DNA of 64,000 nucleotides. Source: Neelides folsomi. Taxonomy: Eukaryota; Arthropoda; Collembola; Neelipleona; Neelidae. A program made the translations under genes and the position numbers. Under the pieces are notes generated by a model, which saw only the letters and a program-made list of their open reading frames with translations, ran no database searches and was not told the DNA's origin. Of this stretch, positions 1-13,400 are shown piece after piece (the first letter of the stretch is position 1; every line of letters begins with the position of its first letter). The stretch lies in assembly GCA_034687125.1 (NCBI GenBank), contig JAQGBZ010000013.1:124001-188000 (forward strand). The letters run 5' to 3'.

Positions 1-35
1 AACAAAAATTACTTTCTTTCTCATGAGAAACTTAC

Positions 36-3000
36 TTGGATTCGCCCCATAACACCGCAGCTGTCCATTCTCGACGCGACGTTCACGGCATTCCCCCAAA
101 TATCGTACTGAGGCTTTTGAGCTCCTATGACACCTACATGTAATTTGAGTCGTAAAAGAGTGTGCGAGTCCCATTAGTTCATTAGAATGAAAGAGAATAA
201 CAAATAGGGTATTAAACGAGCGACAAGACCATTATGGCATGAGAATAAACTAATATCATCATACGCTACAAATTGGGAAAGTAAAGCCATGTTTTATAGT
301 TATAAATGTATAGCATTAGAAAAGTTATAAAGTTTCACCTGCCACGACGGGCCCGTGATTAATTCCTGAAACAAATGAGTCAATTTATTACAAAAGCTCC
401 GCCACAGAACGCCTTCCTCATATTACAATAAGAAAAGGAAGGAAAACGCTTGTTCCTGAATCTCGAACATAAATAATATGAAATGCATAGCGGCTATAAC
501 ATGTAAAACTCCTTCTTATTACATCGTATTATTAAATATCCATGTACCATTTAGATAAAATAGATATTAACTACGAGCGAGTATAAGACCTATATAAAAT
601 AACAAATTGCCTCGATGCGATGAATTAGAATTTATTTACTTCTCCACCGTCAAGACGCATGTTGAAGAGAGATAATAAACTTTATTAATGTTTCAAAAGG
701 GGGAAAATGAAAAGTGAAAGTGATGGAGGGGAGGGAAAGAGGGAAGTGAAGGAAAGATGCGGAAGAGAATAGGAGCTAATGAGTTGAAGCTCCAAAGGGG
801 CAAATTGTTTCCCATTGCCCTGCAAATCTCATATTTATCTCCCAGGGTCGTCCCCACACGTTCTAGTATAAATCCATCCCCAAAGATCCAAATGAGCCAA
901 ACCCACGCGTATTTTGAGCTTTATGGAGAAAAATTGAAAAGAAAATGAGGAGGACAGGACCACCTTCCCATCGATCAAAGGCGATTCGAAAAAATGTGAT
1001 TTTCTCTTCACTCCGTGTACATTAATCCATCTCTCAATCCATCAATTTACATCATGTCTCCGCAACTCTCAACTCCCTCGTCCTTTTAATCTCTGAATCA
1101 GAGCCCTCCACGTCCAGACTACCTAATATGAGAATGATATATCGAACTTTAATATTAATACGTCTTCTCATTTCACCATCATTTCATTCCATTTACTTTT
1201 CCATCCACCAGAATATTATTCACCCTCATATCGCTTAAAATACAGAATCCTACAGGATAGAATATGAGGCTATATGCCATTAAGAAAACTTCCTATATTG
1301 AAAATATGCTTAGATAATGTGCTTGCTTTTAACAAACTACAGATAAGTAGCCTTATACTGCCCACGCTTAATACGAATAATTTTTCATCGCCATTTTAAC
1401 ATAGATATTGAGCTTAGAGTAAGTATAGGGCACTTAATGCTTAGCTCTTACATAAAAGTTAATAGTACTAGTTTTCTAAAACCATGGAGGAGAAAGAAAC
1501 GAATAGACGTGTTCGAGTTTGAAAGATTACATGATGAAACAAGACTTCCCATTTCCTCAAATTACAATGAAATACTACAGTGGTGAAATGAGTTTTCCTT
1601 CTCACATGAAGAATGGAACTTTTTTGAATGAAGAGGAAGGAGAGGTAGGAGGGAGTAAGGTAGAAAATCAAGCTGTCAGACTCCACAAGACTCCGCGTCA
1701 GTTCCCATCTTTACGGAAGATTCATCTTGTAGAGTTGGGAAAGGAATGAGGCCACCGCGAAAGTAGGCATCGAGATGGATGACACTCCTTCAACTGTCCT
1801 TCTACACGAGGATCTCGTAAAGGAACTACTTGCTCCTCAAAGGCCTCTTCAAACCGTTATGAACCTATCTTGATGCACGGAGGGAGAAACGACTCCCATA
1901 TGCTTCCACTTATCATCCTCCATGAATCTATGGGTTGAGTCGAAAGGAGCTGAGCAGATCCGGGTTTTGAAGAAAGAAACACGGTTCAAGTGTATCTCAT
2001 CTCACCATACTTCCCTATACACACAACATGTCCTTTCCAAATCTCTCACGACTGTTGTGTCACCAAAAGAGCCGTTTACTCTCTGAGATGGATACCGTGC
2101 TTTTCAAATACCCTCTGACACGAGAGAAAGTAAGTACTAATACTTATTTGAGTAAGATAATATGTATGACTTCTGCAACATCGCCTTTTACATTTATTAA
2201 CTGTATCCGTAAACCACGAGTTTACAACCTTTGTGAATTTTATATCATACATAAGTATCATCAAAACTCCAAGAACTTTCAGCTAAAAATGGCATAAAAA
2301 TGAGAAAATGTTGAATTTTAAACTAAAAAGTCATAATAACAATGACAGCAGAGGAGGATTATAAAAACTCGTTGGGTTGAAAGGACAAAGTTTTTAAATC
2401 CCTTTTTTTTAAAAAAAAAAAACTAAGAGTTAAGACCCCGAGATGAGTAATCCGAATAAGGGAAGAAGCAAGTCAACAAAGAAGTAAGAAAAGATAGCTC
2501 TGTTCTCTGAAGTCTTTCAACCGAGAAAATCTCCAAATTCTCTCTTCATGATGAAAGGAAAGTGAATTGAAGAATGGACTCTTCTTATCAGACATTCTCA
2601 TTAGCTCCGCTCAAACATGAATTATTTTCCGAGAGACACCAGAGAAGAACCCTTTAAAATTTTTATCTCTTTTTAAGTGGATTCCTCTCTTGGGAGGAAA
2701 AATTGCATCTCATTTAACATCTTTTGTGTGTTTTCATTCAGAGAGATTTCCTCGCTGGGAAATCAAGAGATACGAGGCGTGCTTCCAAGTAGAAACAAGG
2801 AATATTTGAATATGCCCCTAATTAAAATCCTAATTTCTTCCATATTCAATTAAAAGCTTGTTTAAGAGGATTTGTTCTTTGATGATTTTTAGAGAAATAT
2901 TTTAATCTTATGAATTTAGAAATTCATTTAAATTCTGAGAACTCATCAAAGAAGTATTCAGCTTTGATTTACCCAGTTCTTAATATTTTTCATATTTTCA

Positions 3001-4406
3001 TTTAATTAAATGATAATTCTTTAGAACATTTCGTTTTCCTTAATATTCTTATATTATTAGACAGATGTTTCTATTTCTGATTAAAGAATTTAAAATAATG
3101 AACTTACCAACTCTAAGCTTGAATCTTTGAAAAGATTCTTTATTAATATGATCGAGCACAGTCATGAGAGCAATGGCAAATTCGACTAGAACTCCCACAA
3201 CACTGTGTTCTTGCCTCCGATTTTCCTGTGAAATTTCAAATTTAAGACCAATTTATAAATAGTGAAAACATAAATGTATCTTGTTGAAAATAAGTATAGG
3301 AAAGTGCCAAAAAACGTAATATTACCCCTTTTCCTGGATCGAGGCCAGAGGCTGCCATATAAGTTGCCCCAATTGTCTTAATTTTCTCTATCGAGCTGAA
3401 CTTTAATTTTGACAGCAACTATTTTTCACACAATTAAAATGAAATTTATTTTGTCTTCTTAACAAAAAAAAAGTCTCAAAACGCTAGGTATGACATAATG
3501 AATAAAAAAAGTGTTCGAGTATGGACAGTAGGTTATTTTAGTTTAAATTTAAAATCCCTTTAAATTTAATGTATTGACCTTGTCAAAGTCGCAAATGATT
3601 TCGTTGAGGAGTCTCAAGCACTCTAATCCTTGCTTGTTCACGTCATTTTCGTCGTAGAATTCATGGTAATTGGGGATGGAGGCGAACATGACTGCAATGG
3701 AATTATACCTTTCGTGGTAGAGATCCTAGAAAAAATTGAATTATCTCATTGCAAACTCAATCACAAGACCCAATTTATTCCAAGACGACTTTTGTCAATC
3801 TCGTTTAACTACTCCTCCGCGGCGAATGAATTGTCAAAATCCGTAGTTCTGATTACTTTCGTTCTTTTTCTCCAAGTTATCAGAAGTATTTTATACTTTC
3901 ATTTACTTAATTAAAACACAACATTATACGATATTATTTTCAATAAACAAGCTTTTTTGTCATTTTAAATTCATAATAAATTGTTCTTTAATTAACATTA
4001 TAGAAGGGCTAATTTTTACGCATCAACTGATTTATTTTCACTAATTATTTTATTAATTGACTAATTTTTGTTGGGTTGTTTTACTAAATCACACTTATAA
4101 AAAAATTGATGAGAAGAGATATTATCAAGGAAAGAGAAATAAAGAAATGAAAGACAAGGGATTTTGACAATTCATTCACCGCGGAGGAGTAAATTGAATC
4201 TGAATGAAATTTCAAATAATCTTTTTTATATTTATTACTAGTATTGTAATATACAAAAATTCGCTTTGTGAGCAAACTGATTAATTTTTAAAGCTTACTT
4301 TAATGGCAACATTTTGAAGGAAGCGATCCGCAACATGAGCTGGTAGAATATTTTCAAGCAAAATTTTGTTGATGCCTCTCATTATCTCAACTTCCTCTTG
4401 TTCAAC
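36..4406 (-). CDS. Adenylate cyclase exons 16-21: C2 catalytic domain, 3' truncated
   Basis: Exons 4406-4299, 3725-3579, 3400-3326, 3225-3108, 365-339 and 133-36. Visible landmarks are [102 protein letters not shown]. The residues that bind adenine (Lys of EKIKTIG, Asp of QYDIW) and those that stabilise the transition state (Asn and Arg of NVASR) are all kept, so the C1/C2 pair should be catalytic. The exon at 365-339 is only 27 nt. A good donor follows position 36, and the final exon or exons lie outside the window. Confidence 0.92.
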
Positions 4407-7400
4407 CTTTAAAAATAGAATTATTTCATCAAATTCAATGTTTCTCATTACTTGGATCATTAATTTATAATACCAACTCAATTCAAAATACTTTTTCATC
4501 AAGAAATGTCAATACAATTAGTTTCCACATAATTACCTGTAATTTAGATTTCCAAAGGAAATCAGCTCTTGATGTCGTTTCGGTATGACGATCAACAGCA
4601 TGTAATAAACATACTAATACTATTAGGAAAAATGTTGTCTTCACTTCAAATGGAATGTAAGGATATCTACAAAGATAGAGCAATTTAATTTTGACATCAA
4701 AGAAAAAACATTTTATATTAATTACTTATCTTAATATTAAACAAATTATAATTAATTTGATATCGTATATATTTGTAATTATAATCTTATTATTATTACA
4801 TTTACAATTAATAAAAGAAATTAAAACTCTTACCCGTCGTTGTAACTAGAATAATATGCAGAAAAGAATTCCTGACTCTGGTATGAAATGAGACAAACGT
4901 GAGCTATTGTAGTGAGAATCATGAGTATAAGTTTGAGAAGAAAGTCGACTCGCAAAAACATTGAAACAGCTACAAATGCCACCAAGCTGCTGCACAAATA
5001 GTACTAAAAATTTAAAGTTCAATTATTGAGATTAGTAGATAATGCAAATATACATTATTTTTAATTATAAGAATATTAAAATTTTAATAAATATTATCTT
5101 TACAAACATACCGGAACAAAAATTATTTCTCCATAAGTAAAACTACTATTCTTGAACATTTCAGTTTCATTCAAAAACTGTTCAATATTATTGTCTTCGA
5201 GCAAATCCCAGTTCATTAATTGAACTGTTTCATTTTCTGTAAAGTTGAAAGGATACTCGTATGTGATTTCTGCTTCAGAATTGGCATCCAACTAAAAATA
5301 ATCATTTTGGATAATTAGGAATTCTCATTTTAAAATTAATATATAGTTAAGATTACATGTACTATGTAGACTATGTACTAAATACTAATAATCAATTGAT
5401 ATATAACCAATTTCATATCAATTATTGATTTTTGTAAAAATTTAATTAAACTTGTTGGACGAACTTACGATTGCAATAAGTGAGGAAGTGCAAATAAAAC
5501 AGGCCGATAAAATAAATATAATAAGTCGGAGCCATCGTGTGTTTGTGATGACAGAAGAAGCATGGACGGCACAATTAGGAGGCTCTCTCACATGAGGATC
5601 GTCCTCATCGTCACGATGTGGATTAAAATGACACTTTTCTTGCCAGCTCAAATACACAAAAATTAACAGCAAGAAAAGCGTTGGAGTGCATGCTCCAATT
5701 ACAACGAGCCATCTGTATAAAACGTAAAAATAAAACTTTCGTAGAAGAATTATTAATTGAAACAAAAATTGTGTTTGCTTTTAATTTACCCAGGGATGGT
5801 TAAAATTTGAATAGCAGCCATACAAATAAAGAGCACCGTCGCTCCTGTAAGGTAATAGTGGAATTCTTTGTCAGGTAAATTTCTGTATTGAGTTTCTAAA
5901 CTTCCTTTGCGGAACCACAAAGTTAATGGATTCAAGTCTTCGGAGGTACAACTTTGTCTAAATATCAAAATACACACTTTAACATTAATCGAAAAGCATA
6001 AATATGACATTTACAAATTTGGAACATAGGTATCAACCATATTAATAATTATAAATGGATATTCAGTTTAATAAAAAAATTAATATAAAAACAAACCGGC
6101 ATTCTGAGAAAGTATTTGAGTCCTTCAACAAATTCGATTCAATTTCTAAACTCTACAAATACAGAAAAAAATTAAATTAAAAGGAACTTGTAGAACATTT
6201 TATTATAAAATGTTACTTGTATTGCTAGATAGATAGATGGATAATTAATGGTTTAATTCACATACAATATCCTACAATTTCCTATATGATATAATAAATT
6301 GATAGAAATATTTATACTAAAGTTTAAATCAAATAAAACAAATTACGGCTAATCCGATTGTTTTGGCAAGAGTTTGTTCAGTTATATTTGCAAATGGTTT
6401 ATCAGCTCCCCAACACTCAATAGTTTTAGTCATTTTTGAAGAAGATCTTGATCGTCCTGCTTGAACTCCAAATTGCTGACTTCCACCATTTTTATCTTCA
6501 CATTTTGAATTCGTTGGGCTTACAGCTCCACCATCTTCTCTTGATTTCTATTATTCGTAAAAATTCAATATAATTATTAAATATAACTAGCATTTAACTT
6601 TTAAGAATTCTCATTTAAAATATCTAACAATAAGCGATATTGATATAATTCAATAAAGAATAATATTTAAAAGAAATTAGGAAAAATTTTACATAATAAG
6701 AAATTGTTTACCTTTGTAGGATAAATTAAATAAGTTTCCACTTTCCGATCAGCCAAATAATTATCTCTTAAATGCCCTTCTCCATCTTCATAATCATATT
6801 TTCCTGTGAGCTGAAGAAAAGTCTCTTTTGTAATGTGAACACTCCTAAATTAAATAAAAAATTATTAGGACCTTATACATTAAAGATGACTCTCATTCAT
6901 TCGTTTCTCCCAACGGTTCATAAAATAACAAGAAAGTTCGTAAATCAATTTTGTTTACCCAGGCTTCCCACCAGACTCCATATGGTTGGCAAGTGTCACA
7001 TCATCGCTCCAAACATCGTATTGCCATTTCTTAAGACCAAGAACGCCACATAAAACGTTTCCTGTGTGTATTCCAATTCTCATATCCACATTGCTGCCTG
7101 TTGCTTGTCGAACCATTCTATAAAAAATTTACAATTTCTACATTGAAATCTTTGTTCTTTCCAAATGTAATAATAATAAATATTGTGGTTTTACTTTATG
7201 GCTGAAATCATCTCTAATCCCATCTTCACACAGTTGTCCGCATGATTAGGGCGAGAAATTGGAAGTCCAGAAACACAATAATAGCAATCTCCCAAAATTT
7301 TAATTCTCATACACTGGTTCTCCTAAAAATAAAGATTTGGTTTAATTTTAATTTAATTTTAAATTGGAATAAAGTTAAAAGTTTAATTTTAATTATTTAT

Positions 7401-10400
7401 CTAAAATTAATTAAAAACAACATTCCATTAATTATATTTCATTAATTCTCACTATTAAAATATTTATAATATTCAAACAATTTTCACTCATTTAAATATT
7501 TTTGTATCGAAATTTCATAAAGAAAATAATTATTATATGTATATAGATGGAGAATTGTATCTTGGTTTATTTAATAATCCCACAGAGTAATTAAGCACAG
7601 AAACTCTAATAAACAATGTGAGCTTCATTTAATTTATTCAGGAGGAAAGCATTATAATCCACAAAGCATCATTTTGAATACTCATTAACAATATTAAATT
7701 TCAAATTAGAAAATAAACAAATGCAATTAGCCCAACTTTTTCTTTGTGCACACGATAATAATAATTGTAATTTGTGTAATAAAGGACTATAAAAGACAAT
7801 GTGAAATAATGTTTATGTAAATAAGCATTCTTTCGATTAGAGGAATGAAACTAGACAAATAAAGTTTTATATTCGCTGTAACATTTCAAATACGATTGAA
7901 TCCATACTTGTGCAATCTGATCAAATTTTCCAAAAAGCTGGTTGAGAGTCTTCACCAAATCCGAGGCGCTCAATTGTTCAGAAAGTGGAGTAAAGTTGAC
8001 AATGTCAGCGTAGAGAATACTAAAGTATCAGAACAAATCGCACATTATGTAATTTATGGCCAAATAAACATTTTACAGATTCTTAAACTGAAATGTTTAC
8101 TACCTGACATTGTTGTGGCGCTGAACATACATCTCATGGAACCGATTGGAGCTTGATCCAACATTTTGGCACGCGTCAGCCATTTTCAGCATAATGGATC
8201 TCTTCACCTAAAAGAAAATTTACGGCCGGGTTTTACTCTAATAATGAACCAAGAGAGATATTTCTCATCTAAATCCATACGAAACCTTTCGCTTTACATA
8301 AAATGGGGGGAAAACTGCTGAACTCGCGACTTGAGATTTCATTAGTGGGTCTTTTGGTTCATCCTCTTAATAAAAGTGGATCTCGAGGCCGCAGGGGAAG
8401 AATTCAAATAAGAACATTACTATTTTATTGTTCCATTTTATTCCTCCCCTTCCTCATTTATTCAAGTTGTTAAGAAGAGAAGAGGGATTTTTCTCCCCAA
8501 AGCATTTCTTTAATATACCACGTACGGTGTTTGCGGACTTCATTTACTCTTCTCTCCTTCATCATTTAAACGAAGAGCAATTGATATGTTTTGAATTAAA
8601 GATAGGCACAGAGGGACTGAGTGATCCACAAGAAAAATGTATATTATATTTAACATCCATCACTCCAATCCCTCGACCTCTGAGAGAAAAGAAAGGGCAA
8701 TGGAATTGAAAAAAGTGAAATCCATTTACCTCTGCTGCAATATAGGCTGGGATAACAGATAAAAGCAATTGCTCTTGTTGTTCTTTCTCGCACTCCAATT
8801 TGACCCGAGACTCAAGACAAGTCTTTGTCCCATCGCATGTTTTTTTATGGGCAATCAACGCCATTTGTCTGTGGTAATCTCCTCCGATGAGTCCAGCAAC
8901 CAAAAAAACTCCACTTGCAAGGGCCTGAAATTGAAAGTTTGAATTAGTTTATTACTCTTAATTTGACAGCATTGGTAATTAATGTATGTATTTGTGTACA
9001 TAGGTATTATAAGTAGACAGTATAAAAATAGCCAACATTGGTTGTATGTATAGTAAGTTATAACAAATCTTTAGCGCAGAATAGATTTCAAGAACAATTG
9101 CATATTACATACTACATAATTTACAAATGCGAAACTTAATAATAATATCGTAAGTTGATGAAGCAGGAAAAACAACTGTTTTCTCTCATCTTTGGATTGA
9201 AAAGGATGAAAAAACAAATGTTTATTTGAAATGTATTTGAACAATATTTACAGTTTACGAAAACCTTAAAATGGACAACCACCTAAGGGCGAAAATTTAC
9301 TTAAGTATCCTCGAATTCTATTTATGATTGAGGTTGCAAAAATTTCACTAATGCGTATATTAAGATGTGTCTTGAAGACATATGACGAATTTGTGTTCAC
9401 TATCTGGGCTCTTACTCAATTATTGAACGACGCTATTCCACTTCATCTCGGGTTCAATTCAAGAAACACATACTTATTACTTGATGGAAAAAAGTAGAGA
9501 TCTGGGGAATACCAGCAACGTGTTACTTCTCCCTATTCCACTCTAATGGATTATTTGTAGAGACAATGAGGAAGATCTATTCAATTCTCCTATGAGCCTT
9601 CTCATCTTGACATTATCTTTCACCGGTGCGGTGAACATCTTCTCTAAGCCACTCATTCGACCTGACAGCGGAAGACTCACTTTTCCGACTCTTTTATCTC
9701 TCATTCTTGGTTGAGAAGAATGAAAGCTCACTTGCGAACTCTTATCAACCACCATGACAAAGAAAAGGAATAGTTCTGAAGGCCTCTTTAATCACTGGAT
9801 CATCTTTGTCATTTCACAACAAGAGGAGTGGCAAGCCAATATCATTTCCCTTTTCTATTAATATAAAGATTCTCAATATAAAGAGGGATACCTATATAAG
9901 CTTTGATTAAACTAAAGATTTTCTTTAGAAAGCTCATTTCCCCCTCGTATTATTTTACTCTTTTTAATTAATTTCCAGAGAAGGATGGAATGGGCTAATA
10001 ATTTTAATTTTGAATTCCAAACAAATACCACTGTGACGCTTTTGTGCTTAATTTGAGATTAATTAATGCTAAATTTTACATTAAAAAGATGATGGAAAAA
10101 CCATTTGTAATAAAGTATAACATTTTACACTTAAAATCAAAATAGATAAAATATAATAATTACAAATAGTACATGCTACTCGTATACTAAAAAATAATTA
10201 AAATTTCGTATGTTATACATACTGTTAAACTGTAAAATCTTAAAAAAACACCATTTGTTTAATGTCAAATATTTAGATGTTAAGATACATTAATAATGAT
10301 ACAAAGCTTAGAAAATCATCGATCAAATTCAAGTGTATGTAATATTTTCCATACAAGTGTAATTAATTAATTATCATTACAAGTTAGTGAAAGATCAATC

Positions 10401-13400
10401 AAAACCGCTCACATATGGTAAGATACATAACTTATCATCTTCAACGAAAACAATCTTCATGAATTTTTAATTGTTCAAACTCTTACCTCAACCAAAAAGT
10501 AAGTAATTCATAACTACACACCTTCTCAAGCGTACAAATCTCCTCAAACTCGTCTCTGTCCTATGTATTATTCACAATAGGATACTTTGAAAACTCTGAA
10601 TGCATTATTGCGGCTCACGCAAGATAACTACTTTGATAAATAAATAGGAATCTCGGGAGATCTCCTCAATCTTCTTTAACAAACGCGAGTTCCTAAACTT
10701 GAAAACTTTATACTCTTTCTCTTTGAAAGCCTCCCACCATTAAATTGAGGATCCAAAAGAAAGATAATATAAGGATGTATTAGGGGTCTCTAGTGAAAGC
10801 GGGGAAAACTCATAATTAATTCCTATGAGTATGTATGAGGGTGTAATTTAGGTAAGCGGCTGCTTTGTATCAACATTTGGAACGGAAGTTATGAAAATTT
10901 ATAAGCGCTTCCTCGCCCATAAACCAAAGGCCCATATGGAATCTCTCTCTCACACCTCAAGGGGAAACTTTTAAAAGTTTTCATTTGGAAAAAGTTTCCA
11001 CCAGGCAGCCGTAGCTCAACATTTACTAAAATGCTTCTCCCCATCCATTCGCAATAAAAAGTAACATTTTTCAAAATTATTTTCTAAATCGGGTTTCATG
11101 AAAATGGAAAAAGATTTGAATATATTTTCCAAGATGAGAAATCATCAAATCCCATAAAACGATCTTTCGGGGGAATTATCTCGGTTCAAGTGACCCGAGT
11201 TCGGAATAAAATTTGAGCCAAATTGAAATTTGAGGATTCCAATAACCATAAGTTTGGGAGGGGCTAGTGACAAATTCACGTTTCACTTCTCCGCACGTCT
11301 AGCGATATGAAATGGGAAAATATTATTACCATCACGGGAAGATTTGTTGGTGAGTGAAAAGAAGAAATTGTCAACTGAACCAGTCAATGCATATCTCTTA
11401 TTTTCTAAATCGCGTTACGGCCATCACGGTTGAATCCTTCAATTTCAAGAATAATTTTCTAAGGCTAACAGGGACAAATGGATAAAGTAAAAACCATGTT
11501 ACAAGATAAAACATTCACAGCTAAAATAACGCCCCAAATTTTTACCAAAATATTCAAGAACTTAAAGCTAAAGTTTGTAATGAATGCATAAATAAGTCTT
11601 TTAATACTAGTTACTTATTTGTTGATCTAAATGCCTTTACTTAAAATTAAGAGATGCGAGAATTTTTCTTCATTAAGTTGTTTCTCATTAAATATTAATG
11701 AAAATTTAAGCGTTTCCCCTTTTTTTGTAACGGTATAATTTTTTGTTATCCCTTATCACAAACTATGATTTATTAGAGCACTAAAAGCTTTTGTTTGCAC
11801 AGCTATGCCCAATATCTTTATTTTTAAATGACATTTGAGAAAAGCAATACATTTTCTATTACATCTTAAGACTTTCGACAACACGGAGATAAACGCACAA
11901 TATCGTGTCGTCAAATTGTTTTACTACAAAAACCTAAACCCTGATAGTTATTTTTAATACGTTAACTTAAACTGTTCAAGAAAATAAGAACGAGGGCGAG
12001 AAAAGGTATGTATGTTACAAAAATTTATGTACATTACATACTACAAATTTAATTTTGTGTGAATTTAATAGTGAATTGAACAGAGTTAAAAATTAAAAAA
12101 TCTTTTATGAGTTTTAAAAAGAAAATTTTATAGCCCCGAGGTTCACTTAACTTTTATTTTTTTACGAGAAGGATTTCTAGATGATCAAAAATGAGTTTAG
12201 AAAAAAGTTTAGAAAGATCGTCCACATCTTTTTTTATTCTTCCTCTTATTGACTGTTCTTAAGGGAGTTTTATTGATTTACTTGGCTGTTCTATTCCTAC
12301 CCCTTTGTTCTCGTTCCTATTCGTTAGCCACATGGAGCGACGGAAGACAGCAGGAAAAGTGAGAAACCTCATCTCCTGATATAAAGATCAGAGATTTTTC
12401 TCCTTATTGAAAAACTTAACCGATTTCGCTTCACCATCTCAAATTCAAGACTCATTTAACTGGAGAAATGTAAATGAAAAGTCTCTAGATCCTTTTACTT
12501 CTTCAACTCATCCCATTTCTTTCCAATTTGCTTCTTTTAAATCATTTAATCTCATCATCTCACTTCTTATCACGTAAGACAACTTCAATATAATGGCTCT
12601 ACAATTTAATGAGTCCAAGTTTCGAAAATTCGAGTTAGGAATTAATGAAATCTTAAGAGGAGAAGTTTACTGTGTGAAGTCCTCTTCCGCTATTTCCGTT
12701 TCCTACCACCTCCAAGTTGAACTGTGAGCTCAGCGTTACAAAGGACTTGTTTGAATAAACTCCATTTCAGATCTCAAGAGTGAGTCGGGAAATCTGCTGA
12801 AGTATCATCAACTCTTAGATAAGTGAAGTGAAGAGTGAGCGCACGGAAGGAGCGTCATTAAATTCAAATTAAATCTCTTGAAAGAAATTTGGGCCTAGTG
12901 AGCAAACGTTATTTGTCTCCTTTAAAAAGAAAGAAGAAAAGATATTTATACAAGAAGAGAAGGTTGATCGACTTTCTCCTCTTTGATATTATTACAAGTT
13001 CACTCATTTGTTCCATCTTCTTTAATCCAAGGGAGTAGTGGGAAGAAATCCAAGTTTAAAGTGCACTTATCCTTTACTATCAAATAAGCACCTTATGAGA
13101 ATTCAATTGAGCCTTCAATTTCCAAATGGAAATCTTGAAAGGAGTGGATGAATAAAAAGGACAAACTCCCATTTCATTCTTCCCATGATGAAAGGAAAAA
13201 GGGAAATAAAGGGAGATTTGATGGTTACAATCCCTTCGAATTCTCTAGGGACTGTTTGAGCTTCCACGATAGTGAAATTTTAAAAGTCGTCCATACTTTG
13301 CGTTATATCTACCCAAAAAACATTTTTCCTCAACTTAAAAGAGATCCAAATTGGCGAGAGCGTTAAAGTATTACATATCTCGAGGGTTGGAATTCCTATG

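Noticed and set aside
3630-4275. Two opposite-strand frames sharing the peptide NELSKS, as if a duplicated small gene
   Set aside because: The shared peptide comes from the inverted ends of the MITE at 3812-4189. One of the frames also overlaps a cyclase exon in the wrong strand.
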